In this document: in pieces, positions 17,657-25,125 of the stretch
Layout of the letters: every line of letters starts with the position of its first letter
How positions within the stretch are numbered: the stretch's first letter is position 1
Source: Nitrospira sp.
GTDB taxonomy: Bacteria > Nitrospirota > Nitrospiria > Nitrospirales > Nitrospiraceae
NCBI GenBank assembly: GCA_009594995.1
Contig: VOPR01000088.1
Coordinates: 1 to 55,148 of the forward strand
DNA: 55,148 bases
Direction of reading: 5' to 3'
The notes under the pieces: model-generated
What the model was told of the DNA's origin: nothing
Databases searched by the model: none
What the model saw: the letters and a program-made list of their open reading frames with translations, nothing else
Made by a program: the position numbers and the translations under genes

Positions 17657-18928
17657 ATGCTGACGAGACGCAATCTCTTCAAGTTCGCCGCGACATTCGG
17701 GCTGGGTGCGTTTGCGCCAAGTCTTGGCCAGCTTGCCCGCGGTGCGGCCGTAGAGTCGCGGCAGGTGCAAGACCCGTCTCCCGATAGTGTTTCCTCACGG
17801 CACGAACATTCATCCCTGGGGCTTGAATGGTTTGAAAATCTCAAGGATGACTTGGACTGTGTAGAGGTGGTCGCGTACGTGGCCTCCGCAGCCAGCATGC
17901 CCGGTTCAGCCGAGATCAATCTGATCCGGGGCAGCTCGCATTGTCTGTTTTGCGGCGAGGCAGGTTTTCGCGTGGGACCCGAGTCTTTTCGCTGTATGTG
18001 GTGCGAAGCCGAGGGCTCCGCGATTGAGTGCTACGCGAGGGCTGAAGGACTGCCGCATGAGGTGGCGGCGGTACGTCTTGATGCACTGTTGAAAGAGGGG
18101 GTGCTTAAGGGGCGTCGCCTTGAGAGTGAACACGCGCACAGGATGTTGGAGGAAGCACAGTGCTTCTACCATGAACTGCTCTGTGAGAAACCGGACGGGG
18201 AGATGGCTCGACAATGTCTGGCTGAACAGGGGATGACGCAGTCCACGATCAAGCGGTTTCGGCTCGGCTATTCGCCGCCTGAACCGGATGATCTCTTGAG
18301 CAACCATCTGGTCGCTGCCGGGTATGTGATACCGAAACTGCTGCAAACGATTCGGGGAAACGAGGATGGTGAGGAAAAGCCGGTTGATCGATATGGCGGC
18401 GGGTACCTGCTCATTCCGATCTGCGATCACGCCGGGCGTAGTTGGGGCTTCATGAAACACAGACTCATTCCGGGGCAGGACTCGCTGCATGGGGGATGGA
18501 CGCAGGATACCTTGGCCGTTTCGGAGCGGCGATTGCGAAGGCTGATCTTTCCTGCTCCTGTCTGGCCGCAGGATTTCAACCGGCACAAGAGGCTGTTAAT
18601 TACGGAGTCGCCCTGGGAGGTCGTCGCCTTGCACAATGCGGGAATTCAGAATGCGGCCTACCTATTCGATAGCGCGACCGATCCCGTCCGATTACGGACG
18701 CTGCTTGCCTCCAGCTACGATTTCGTCTGTGCATTCGACTACCGAGGAGAGAGGTCGGCGACTGCGTTACGTTTTGTTGAACGCCTGGAACGTGAGTCTC
18801 GACAGCTTTTCGTCATGACTGTGCCATCCAAGGGCGGGCTCCTCTCATTGCTGCAGTCGGGTGGGCACCAGGCGGTGCAGGATGCGATGAGTCAGGCAAT
18901 CCCGTTTCATCAGTTGATGGGAGAGTGA
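17657..18928 (+). CDS. Tat-signal protein with DnaG-like zinc finger and TOPRIM-like region (copy A)
   Basis: The 423-residue protein starts with a twin-arginine signal (TRRNLFK at residues 3-9, hydrophobic to about 26, small residues to about 31). The rest follows the order of bacterial primase DnaG without its helicase-binding end: zinc finger C96-x2-C99 and C113-x2-C116 (DnaG has Cys-His-Cys-Cys), then GSAIECYARAEGL; core CLAEQGMTQSTIKRFRLGYS (187-206) and YLLIPICDHAGRSWGF (250-265); TOPRIM-like LLITESPWEVVAL with E317. The TOPRIM DxD reads D361-Y-R, so the second metal ligand is lost and priming activity is doubtful. GGGGGG precedes ATG 17657; an in-frame ATG at 17621 overlaps the promoter element. 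Family assignment is by motif order, not by search. Export is inferred from the leader. Confidence 0.7.
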   Translation: MLTRRNLFKFAATFGLGAFAPSLGQLARGAAVESRQVQDPSPDSVSSRHEHSSLGLEWFENLKDDLDCVEVVAYVASAASMPGSAEINLIRGSSHCLFCGEAGFRVGPESFRCMWCEAEGSAIECYARAEGLPHEVAAVRLDALLKEGVLKGRRLESEHAHRMLEEAQCFYHELLCEKPDGEMARQCLAEQGMTQSTIKRFRLGYSPPEPDDLLSNHLVAAGYVIPKLLQTIRGNEDGEEKPVDRYGGGYLLIPICDHAGRSWGFMKHRLIPGQDSLHGGWTQDTLAVSERRLRRLIFPAPVWPQDFNRHKRLLITESPWEVVALHNAGIQNAAYLFDSATDPVRLRTLLASSYDFVCAFDYRGERSATALRFVERLERESRQLFVMTVPSKGGLLSLLQSGGHQAVQDAMSQAIPFHQLMGE

Positions 18929-18948
18929 ATGCGGGGAGGAGCTTCGTC

Positions 18949-19188
18949 ATGGGATGGCTGTTGCCGCTCCTATTGCAGATCGTGACCCCTGCCGACTCAC
19001 TCATGCAGGTGACTCTCAACAAGTCCCTGGCGCAGGTCATTCAGGAGCAAATCAGTTGTCGGAGAGAGTTCGATGAGGCGAGGCCGGGATTCGAGCAGGC
19101 CAACATGATTGAAGATGTTGTGGCACGGTTCAACGCCGTCGACAGATTACGTAGGACCGTGCTATTACGCTGCGGGGTGAGGCCGTAA
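18949..19188 (+). CDS. small putative secreted or membrane protein
   Basis: The 79-residue product opens with a hydrophobic stretch (MGWLLPLLLQIVTP) that could be a signal peptide, followed by a helical charged part (NMIEDVVARFNAVDRLRR). No family is recognised. GGGGAGGAG lies before the ATG at 18949; a GTG at 18925 overlapping the previous stop is an alternative start. It is 20 bases downstream of the Tat-primase-like copy A and is probably co-transcribed. With so short a frame and no homologue in view, coding status is only moderately certain. Confidence 0.45.
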   Translation: MGWLLPLLLQIVTPADSLMQVTLNKSLAQVIQEQISCRREFDEARPGFEQANMIEDVVARFNAVDRLRRTVLLRCGVRP

Positions 19189-19234
19189 CATTTTGTATAG
19201 ATCTCGATTGAGCGATGCCGTGGGGAGTACCTAA

Positions 19235-20005
19235 ATGCTTCAAGCAATTTTGCATGGAAAAATTGGGACATTATTTGAGAAGGACATAGAAGGAGAAAGT
19301 TTTAAGGAGCAATTTAGAAGCCTTGAAGATTTCCTGACGGCGGCTGTCTTTGAGCGCCTACGATATCTTCCAGCCGATATTTTTTGGAAGGTTTTATGCG
19401 AAGCATCAATTCCATCGGGAAGCTTGCCGCCGACTGCAGGAGACTTTAGAGAGTCTGAATTTTGGCCTACTTGGGATCTCCCTCAGACAATAAGTGATAG
19501 AAAGAGATGCATACCCGATGTTTTTCTCTCTTTCGAGAAAATGGATATTGCAGTGGAAGCAAAGCGCTATGATGGCGTGCTTTCTCAGGTTGCCGAACAG
19601 CTTGCGCTCGAGTGGCTTGGATATAACGAACAGATTCAGGGCAGGCAAATATGGTTGATGATGGTCAGTGGGTTAGGAGAAGTTACCGATGATTGCGTGG
19701 TCGGTTTTCGTAAGGAGATTGAAGAGAAATTGCGTAACTTTGGTAAGGAGGGAGTGAGGATACAGTTAGTTGGAACTTCATGGCAGTTGATCGCCAAAGC
19801 GTTGAAGGCTGTTGTATCTGCGGAGCAAATTGGTGCGCACAGCTTGATTGTAATCAAAGACATATTGGAGGCTTTCCAATTGTACGATGTCCAATCGAGA
19901 CAGCCTACTTGGTTGGAAAGTTTGGGCGGTGAAGCAATACCGTTTTGCTCGATTCGCGATGAAAGTTTGGGGCAGTTTGCAAGGAGAATTTCTAATGGAA
20001 TCTAA
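19235..20005 (+). CDS. PD-(D/E)XK nuclease-like protein
   Basis: A 256-residue soluble protein. The segment IPDVFLSF (Asp95) then DIAVEAK (Glu108, Lys110) fits the PD-(D/E)XK nuclease core, an upstream Glu lies in AAVFERLRYL, and a Gln-containing helix (SQVAEQLALEW) follows as in restriction-endonuclease and Holliday-resolvase-like enzymes. No specificity or helicase domain is fused. GGGGAG lies 8 bases before the ATG. The gene is visibly AT-richer than its neighbours, with many AAA, TTT and GAT codons, suggesting recent transfer. It overlaps the next gene by 11 bases. A role in DNA degradation or phage defence is inferred. Confidence 0.65.
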   Translation: MLQAILHGKIGTLFEKDIEGESFKEQFRSLEDFLTAAVFERLRYLPADIFWKVLCEASIPSGSLPPTAGDFRESEFWPTWDLPQTISDRKRCIPDVFLSFEKMDIAVEAKRYDGVLSQVAEQLALEWLGYNEQIQGRQIWLMMVSGLGEVTDDCVVGFRKEIEEKLRNFGKEGVRIQLVGTSWQLIAKALKAVVSAEQIGAHSLIVIKDILEAFQLYDVQSRQPTWLESLGGEAIPFCSIRDESLGQFARRISNGI

Positions 20006-20633
20006 TAGTGATGAGCTCAAAAAGGCTTTGCTTGATGTCAGGAAGGCTTTTCGTTTGCTGTTTCTATATCAACGGCGAGTCCTAGATCTGGCTATGACAT
20101 TCGCCAACGAAATGAGCCTCCGACCGTACTGCGTCGGCTATGGATTCAATAGGCCAGCTACAGCTAATCCATTCGACAAGTGGGTGTGGGACATGCTTCC
20201 AATGTACCGCGTGAGCTTCTTGTTTCTTTCTCCCCTCACTGATCAAAACCATCCAAAGAGAGGGGAATGGCTATTGGACATTCACCTTGTTTCGGATTCA
20301 GGTTATCCTGAGGGAATTAGCTGGAAAAAGGGAGAGCCAAATCCCGTGACTTTCTCTCCAGCGGAAAACTGCGTTTCGCTTCTTGGGATTTATGCATTCA
20401 AGAGTGACAGAGATGAGAGGCGGAACTGGCATGACGATGTTTGGCATCCAGCAATCAACTATCCATCTAGATATCCATCTGACTGGAATGTAGTTACTAA
20501 TGATAAAAATGGTGTGTCAATCTATGGTGCTCAGTTCGATCTTTCGAAGCTGACGAATAAGGAGGCTATGCTTGGTACGGCCGATCAATTTAAGGAAGGT
20601 CTTGCAAGGGAGTTGCAGATAAGTTTCCCGTAG
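19995..20633 (+). CDS. unknown protein, partner of the nuclease-like gene
   Basis: A 212-residue soluble protein of no recognised family. The N-terminus is helical (DELKKALLDVRKAFRLLFLY); the middle is rich in aromatic residues (ANPFDKWVWDMLPMYRVSFL) and the C-terminal part has alternating beta and loop segments. AAGGAG lies 8 bases before the ATG at 19995, and the 11-base overlap with the nuclease-like gene shows they form one operon and probably one complex. Base composition is AT-rich like its partner. The same longer frame extends upstream inside the nuclease gene but has no start signal. Confidence 0.65.
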   Translation: MESNSDELKKALLDVRKAFRLLFLYQRRVLDLAMTFANEMSLRPYCVGYGFNRPATANPFDKWVWDMLPMYRVSFLFLSPLTDQNHPKRGEWLLDIHLVSDSGYPEGISWKKGEPNPVTFSPAENCVSLLGIYAFKSDRDERRNWHDDVWHPAINYPSRYPSDWNVVTNDKNGVSIYGAQFDLSKLTNKEAMLGTADQFKEGLARELQISFP

Positions 20634-20659
20634 CGATTCTCAGAGCAATCTATCCTTTC

Positions 20660-20688
20660 GTGACCGTCTCCGTCATGTTTTTCTAGTA
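20660..20688 (+). promoter_or_regulatory. shared palindromic promoter element, copy 2
   Basis: GTGAC-CGTCTCC-GTCAT at 20660-20676 (one mismatch in the right arm) is followed after exactly 10 bases by TA (20687-20688) in TACTCT. It precedes the truncated Tat-leader gene by 50 bases. Confidence 0.65.
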
Positions 20689-20738
20689 CTCTTCCTTCGT
20701 TCTCCCAAAGGTCCGCTGAACTACGATTATGGAAAGCC

Positions 20739-20948
20739 ATGTTCGCGAGACGCATGGTGTTCAAAATATTGGCGGGGATCGGGGGTTTTGTTGTGGCCCC
20801 TTTTGGCAAAAGGGGATTGTGCGATTGTCAGACGTCGGCCACCTATTTCTTCAGTCATTCTGAGTCTCGATCCGCAACAACAAGACGAGTATGGTCCGTG
20901 ATGCATGCGATCTGGAATCTTGCGTTTCGCGACGATCGAATCCAGTGA
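20739..20948 (+). pseudogene. decapitated third copy (B): Tat leader only
   Basis: The frame begins with a twin-arginine leader (ARRMVFK at residues 3-9, hydrophobic to about 22) that is nearly the same as the leader of copy C at 21350, both in protein and DNA, with GGAAAG before the ATG. After about residue 24 nothing resembles the primase-like domains, and the frame ends at residue 69. It looks like a remnant after deletion, leaving the promoter element and leader. It could still make a short exported peptide, so the call as pseudogene is tentative. Confidence 0.55.
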
Positions 20949-20978
20949 CCTCACGATTGATTGACGGGAGGTCTTTCG

Positions 20979-21209
20979 ATGAGCAGCTATATCTATACCA
21001 ATTGGCGAGGTAAGCAGTTTGTCATTGACGAGCGTTTCATCGATGATATGAGGAAACAGCTTTCCGTGGACGACGGGTCTGATCCGGACGAGCTTACGGA
21101 TCTCACGCCGGAACTATTAATTGAAATGATTCCGACGATGGAGTGCATTGAACGATGCCAGCAATTGGAAGAACTGTGGGATGGCCCGGTAAGCCAAGCC
21201 GGTGGGTGA
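20979..21209 (+). CDS. small acidic protein, unknown
   Basis: A 76-residue acidic protein (YIYTNWRGKQFVIDERFI, then VDDGSDPDELTDLTPELL) with no signal peptide. GGGAGG lies 8 bases before the ATG at 20979; a longer frame from 20961 has no better signal. It lies between the decapitated copy B and intact copy C and is outside the AT-rich module by base composition. It has no recognised family. It could be a small accessory or inhibitor of the neighbouring system, which is speculation. Confidence 0.6.
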   Translation: MSSYIYTNWRGKQFVIDERFIDDMRKQLSVDDGSDPDELTDLTPELLIEMIPTMECIERCQQLEELWDGPVSQAGG

Positions 21210-21264
21210 TTCGTTCGCTGCACGGGCTGCTTGAGATAAAATATAGAGTTCTCCCCGTCCTCCT

Positions 21265-21293
21265 GTGACCTTCTCTGTCACGCTTTCGCCGTA
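21265..21293 (+). promoter_or_regulatory. shared palindromic promoter element, copy 3
   Basis: GTGAC-CTTCTCT-GTCAC at 21265-21281 is followed after exactly 10 bases by TA (21292-21293) in TAAGCT. It is the closest match to copy 1 and lies 56 bases before the ATG of copy C. Confidence 0.7.
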
Positions 21294-21349
21294 AGCTTTC
21301 CCTTATTCGGAATCAAAGATCGTTCACTGCAATCGCAGGAGGGAAAGTT

Positions 21350-22651
21350 ATGTTCACGAGGAGGATGTTCTTCAAAATCTTGGCGACGGTTGGAGGCGGC
21401 TCTACCTTCCCAGCTCCCGGCGAGGCTGCCGCCGCACAATGGCTCCGCGGCAGTGCCGCCTTCAGTACCGGCCATTTGGCAAAGTCTGGTGATACTTACT
21501 TGGAAGTTCCTGCCCAGGCGTTTGGTGGTACAACTACCGAACAGTGGGAAAATCTGCTGGACGATCTCGATGCTGTCGAGCTGCTCGGACGTTATGTATC
21601 ACTTAAGTCCGCTCCTGATGACGTCAGCCGTCTGACTGGCCGTTGTCCGTTCTGTCGGCATGACGTTGATTCGCTCTTGGTCGATACGCGTGACGATTCC
21701 TATCTCTGCACAGACTGCCTTGCGGGTGGGCATGCCCTGGATTTCCATGCGCGCATGGAGGGACTCAGTCTGCCGGAATCGTTGCGTTCAGTGGGGAAGC
21801 TCATGGCTGCGGGTGCGTTGCAGGGTAAGCGACCGAAGCTGAAACGATTCCATTGCATCATCGAGGCGATCGACCGCTTTGCTCATGAGTCGCTGATTTG
21901 CGGCCGAGCAGGAGCATCGGCTCGCGGCTGGTTGAATCAAGAGGGCGTCGCGGCTGCAGTGACAGAAAAAATCTCCCTTGGAGTGATGTCGTATGCGCTG
22001 GGCGAGCAACTCTTGGGTCGGTTGCGTGCCCTAGGGTTCACGCCTGACGAACTTGAGCAGGCCGGTGTCGATGGATGGATGTCTTGCTTGGGAGATCGAT
22101 TCAAGGCCGGCGAGTTCGATAGTGCTCTTCTCCTGCCGGTGCGCGATCGCGACGGCAACTGTTGCGGCTTCTACGAGCAGTCGCTTGGGCCTGATGCAGC
22201 CTTCACCTGGTCATCACACGTTTCTCCTTATGGGCAACAGCTGCTCTCGCCTCATCGATCCAATCGATTGGTCTATTCCGCGGCCAATGGGCAGAAGGTT
22301 CCTTCATCGGTTGTTCTGGTCGAACGTCCCTGGGACGTGGTGTTGCTTGCACAGGAAGGACTGCATCAGGCGGTCTATGTGAGTCCTCTTGACCTCCACG
22401 AGTATCACGACCGGTTCAACCGATTTCTGCTACATGTCCAACGGGCCGTGTGGCCTATCTATTCATCCGATCTGAGCGTGGAGTTCATGCGTAATCTATG
22501 CAGATTGTCTCCTCATGCCTTGGAACGGCTGGCGTTTCTTCTCTTGCCTGAAGGCGTACGATTTTCCGAGTGGCTTTGCCGTGAGGGCTCGGTCGTCGGG
22601 CAGGCTCGACTCGACGATTCATTGTCGGCAACTGAGTTGCTTGGGCTCTGA
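21350..22651 (+). CDS. Tat-signal protein with DnaG-like zinc finger and TOPRIM-like region (copy C)
   Basis: The 433-residue protein begins with a twin-arginine signal (TRRMFFK at residues 3-9; likely cleavage near GEAAA-A at about 28). It then follows DnaG order: DDLDAVELLGRYVSLK (71-86), zinc finger C99-x2-C102 and C120-x2-C123, HALDFHARMEGLSLPESL (128-145), core segment ARGWLNQEGVAAAVTEKISL (191-210), SALLLPVRDRDGNCCGFYEQ (258-277) and TOPRIM-like VVLVERPWDVVLL with E325. The DxD metal site of TOPRIM is absent (WPIYSSDLS in that place). It is a diverged paralogue of copy A. GGAGGG precedes the ATG. Probably catalytically inactive as a primase; a DNA- or nucleotide-binding role in the envelope is speculation. 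Confidence 0.7.
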   Translation: MFTRRMFFKILATVGGGSTFPAPGEAAAAQWLRGSAAFSTGHLAKSGDTYLEVPAQAFGGTTTEQWENLLDDLDAVELLGRYVSLKSAPDDVSRLTGRCPFCRHDVDSLLVDTRDDSYLCTDCLAGGHALDFHARMEGLSLPESLRSVGKLMAAGALQGKRPKLKRFHCIIEAIDRFAHESLICGRAGASARGWLNQEGVAAAVTEKISLGVMSYALGEQLLGRLRALGFTPDELEQAGVDGWMSCLGDRFKAGEFDSALLLPVRDRDGNCCGFYEQSLGPDAAFTWSSHVSPYGQQLLSPHRSNRLVYSAANGQKVPSSVVLVERPWDVVLLAQEGLHQAVYVSPLDLHEYHDRFNRFLLHVQRAVWPIYSSDLSVEFMRNLCRLSPHALERLAFLLLPEGVRFSEWLCREGSVVGQARLDDSLSATELLGL

Positions 22652-22681
22652 TCGCTGGACGTTTAGGGGGGCACCACGTCA

Positions 22682-22957
22682 TCAGCCATAGATCAGCCCG
22701 CGCTCCTTGATGTCCTTGAGTAACTCTCGCCGTTAGTCGTTGAGCCTCGCATCGTCGGAGTATGCATACATCTCGAATTGGGCGCGGGCCTGGTTGTCGT
22801 GGCTTTTGAGGCGTCGGTCGGTGCTAATAATCTTCGCGCGCATGATCGTTGTCATGCTCTTCAGGTCCAGGATGTCCACGTTGTAGCCTAGTTGTATGGC
22901 GAGTTCCTGCGCCAAGCGAAAGAGCCGTTCAGCGGGCGTCCGTGTGAGTGCGAGCAC
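22682..22957 (-). pseudogene. broken MntA-like nucleotidyltransferase
   Basis: The minus-strand frame reads TPAERLFRLAQELAIQLGYN, VDILDLKSM, RAKIISTDRRL and ARAQFEMYAYSDDARLND, which is the C-terminal half of MntA-type minimal nucleotidyltransferases (antitoxins paired with HEPN toxins). A TAA stop at 22733-22735 interrupts it, and the same frame then continues RRELLKDIKERGLIYG to a natural end at 22682. The N-terminal half with the GSxxxGxxxxxSDxDL active site is missing; the membrane-protein gene at 22974 lies there. So it is truncated and carries a nonsense change. No HEPN partner is visible. Confidence 0.7.
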
Positions 22958-22973
22958 GGCAGGAAAGGAAGTG

Positions 22974-23312
22974 TTACCGCGCCAGCAGCTTCACCAGCCC
23001 CACGCAGCACATGTAGAGAACCAATGAGCCGGCCATGGACAGCCAGAAGCCGACCCGCTCCACGCCGTAGATCATGCAACCGACATAGACGAGCCAGGGC
23101 GGCACAAACCAGAGCAGGTTCTTGGCGTACGTGACGAGGTGTTCGCTGCCGCCGTTGAGATAGATGAGGACAAACGTCGCGCCGGTCATTGCTGGAAAAG
23201 TGCTGGCGAAGGCGGCGAGAAACGACCGGCCTTGCGAGCCGAGATAGGTCGAGATGCTGACGATCGTTCCTCCCAATAGGAAGTACAGCGCGTACTTCAC
23301 CCACTCACCCAT
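22974..23312 (-). CDS. small membrane protein, DUF3147/GlpM-like
   Basis: A 112-residue inner-membrane protein with about four hydrophobic segments. The N-terminal KYALYFLLGGTIVSISTYLG and the NLLWFVPPWLVYVG segment resemble the DUF3147/GlpM-like family, whose role is unknown. GGAGG lies 6 bases before the ATG. It is 12 bases downstream of the RNase Z-like gene on the same strand, so the two are probably one transcript. Confidence 0.82.
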   Translation of the reverse strand: MGEWVKYALYFLLGGTIVSISTYLGSQGRSFLAAFASTFPAMTGATFVLIYLNGGSEHLVTYAKNLLWFVPPWLVYVGCMIYGVERVGFWLSMAGSLVLYMCCVGLVKLLAR

Positions 23313-23324
23313 CCGTCGCCTCCT

Positions 23325-24344
23325 TCAGCTGCCTCGAAATGCCTGTTGTGCTTCCGCCTCGATTCGGTGGCCTAGTCCCGTGTAACGCGGGGAGAAATGG
23401 AACACGACCAGCTCGCGCACGCCGGCTTTCTTTGCCATGACTCCGGCCTGGCGCGCGGTGAGGTGGTAGCGATCCCTCGCCTTGTCCGCATCCTGCTCAA
23501 GGTAGGGGGCCTCACAGTAAAAGATGTCGGCGCCTTGCGCAAGCTCTACGATCCTGGCTTCGTTCTCTTCATCGTACCGGGCATCCACGACGTAGGCGAG
23601 TTTCTGGCCGCGGCTGATGGTGATGAATCGCTCGCGGACGTCACCCAGGACAAATTCCCTCTCCTCCTTATGGTGTTCATGGTAGAGCGTCGCCTGAAAC
23701 CGAAAGTTGTCCGGCTTGCCCTGCCAGAGATACTGTTTCACTTCCTTCAGCCAGTACCCCACCGGCAGCCCGGCTTCGTGCAGCCGCTCCTTGTTCACGT
23801 TCACATGAAACTGCTCCTGCAGCGAATAGGCCAGGGAGGGAATGCGGTGATTGAGTGCGACTGCTTCCACGGTGAACATGGGGTCCTCGAGCACCGAGAA
23901 GCGATGGCCGGATTGATGGCTGATAGGGGATGGGGCCGGAGTGTTGTGACGCTGAAATCCGTCGGTTGCCAGGAAGGTGGCGCGGTGGATTGCCTGCTCG
24001 TGGAATTCCTGCACGGTGATGGTGAGCGGATACCCATCTACCAAGTTCCAGGTATAGCCGTGAAGTTTTCCTTGAACATTACCGATCAGCCCGGGCGGTC
24101 CGTAGAGTCGCAGCGTCTTGCCGCGCCCCAGGGCCACGCGGAGCAGCGTATCGAAGCCGATAAAGTGATCCATGTGGGTGTGCGAGATGAAGATGTCGCC
24201 GGCTCGCAGGAGGCGGGTGGGCCCAAGTGCATCGTTGTGGCCGAGGTCGAAGAGGAGGGCACGTTTGGACCAACGCACTTCCACGAACAGGCCGGGATCG
24301 CCGAAGACATCGTTGACGAGGTGGCCTGAGAAGGAAGGGTTCAT
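23325..24344 (-). CDS. ribonuclease Z-like metallo-beta-lactamase-fold hydrolase
   Basis: A 339-residue MBL-fold protein. The zinc motif HTHMDH is in GDIFISHTHMDHFIGFD, with later ligands in VVDARYDEENEA and a C-terminal His in LVVFHFSPRYTGLG, the last of which is characteristic of RNase Z/ElaC. RNase Z trims the 3' tail of tRNA precursors, but several relatives act on other phosphodiesters, so the tRNA role is likely rather than certain. It is longer than the minimal ElaC because of an insert around residues 120-210. No good ribosome binding site precedes the ATG at 24344. Confidence 0.85.
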   Translation of the reverse strand: MNPSFSGHLVNDVFGDPGLFVEVRWSKRALLFDLGHNDALGPTRLLRAGDIFISHTHMDHFIGFDTLLRVALGRGKTLRLYGPPGLIGNVQGKLHGYTWNLVDGYPLTITVQEFHEQAIHRATFLATDGFQRHNTPAPSPISHQSGHRFSVLEDPMFTVEAVALNHRIPSLAYSLQEQFHVNVNKERLHEAGLPVGYWLKEVKQYLWQGKPDNFRFQATLYHEHHKEEREFVLGDVRERFITISRGQKLAYVVDARYDEENEARIVELAQGADIFYCEAPYLEQDADKARDRYHLTARQAGVMAKKAGVRELVVFHFSPRYTGLGHRIEAEAQQAFRGS

Positions 24345-24434
24345 GGAGTGCCGTGTTGCTTCATCAGGAGCGGTGAATCAATCGTGAGTGCAACGGTTAC
24401 TTTAGGTTCTTCGGGCTGCCGGAGCAGGGCCCTA

Positions 24435-25118
24435 TCAGGTCAGGATCGCTCGCATGGCACTATACAAGACGATGACTTCGACGGCGTGGGCCACGATGGG
24501 GGCATAGAGATTCCTGAGCATGACCCACAGTGCCCCCCAGACCAGCCCGTCCCAGACGGCAATCCAATGGAGATGTTGAAAGGTTGCCACCAGGAAGGGA
24601 TCGAACGCAAACAGCAGGGCACTCATCGGCACGGCGAGCGGAGCTGGAAGCCCCAGTGCTATGAGGCGTCCCAGGGCGAAGCCGCGAAAGTTCAGCTCGA
24701 CCATCGTGGCGATGAACAGGATGAACCAGGGCACCATGAGGAGCAGGGGAATTTTCGCATGTGGTGTGTCGGCCAAGAATCTGTAGTCTCCACCAAGGCG
24801 GGGCACGACGTAGAGAATGAAGAGAACATTGATGGTGCCCAGTACCAGTCCCGTGACCGCTCCTTGGCGGAGACCTTGGGTGATGAGGTTAGGTGCGAGG
24901 CCCAGGCGCCGGATCGTGGACCCGTTGAGGTTGCTCCAGGCGATCAAGCCGATGTAGGCACAGACCTGTGGGAGGAACTGGTAGAGGTGGTTGTGCTGGA
25001 GCGCGAGGGGAGAGGCGTAAAACAGGAGCGTGGCGGTGAGGGGGAGCAGCCCGAGGACTGCTCCCCGTTCGTTGGTCTGAGTCGCAGTGGCTGGTCGCGC
25101 ATCCTCAGGCCTGTTCAT
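24435..25118 (-). CDS. CPBP family intramembrane protease
   Basis: A 227-residue membrane protein with about seven hydrophobic segments. The ABI/CPBP motifs are seen in reduced form: VELNFRGFALGRL (usually EExxxRG), an F-x3-H pair in VATFQHLHWIAVWDGL, and a final His in YAPIVAHAVEV. Only one of the two motif-1 glutamates is clear, so activity may be altered. It starts 7 bases after the stop of the tolC-like gene on the same strand and is probably coupled to it. CPBP proteases process membrane peptides or act as immunity proteins; the substrate is unknown. Confidence 0.82.
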   Translation of the reverse strand: MNRPEDARPATATQTNERGAVLGLLPLTATLLFYASPLALQHNHLYQFLPQVCAYIGLIAWSNLNGSTIRRLGLAPNLITQGLRQGAVTGLVLGTINVLFILYVVPRLGGDYRFLADTPHAKIPLLLMVPWFILFIATMVELNFRGFALGRLIALGLPAPLAVPMSALLFAFDPFLVATFQHLHWIAVWDGLVWGALWVMLRNLYAPIVAHAVEVIVLYSAMRAILT

Positions 25119-25125
25119 GGACAAA

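Noticed and set aside
23397..24329. 310-codon plus-strand frame opposite the RNase Z-like gene
   Set aside because: The opposite strand encodes the HTHMDH protein; this frame has no family resemblance.
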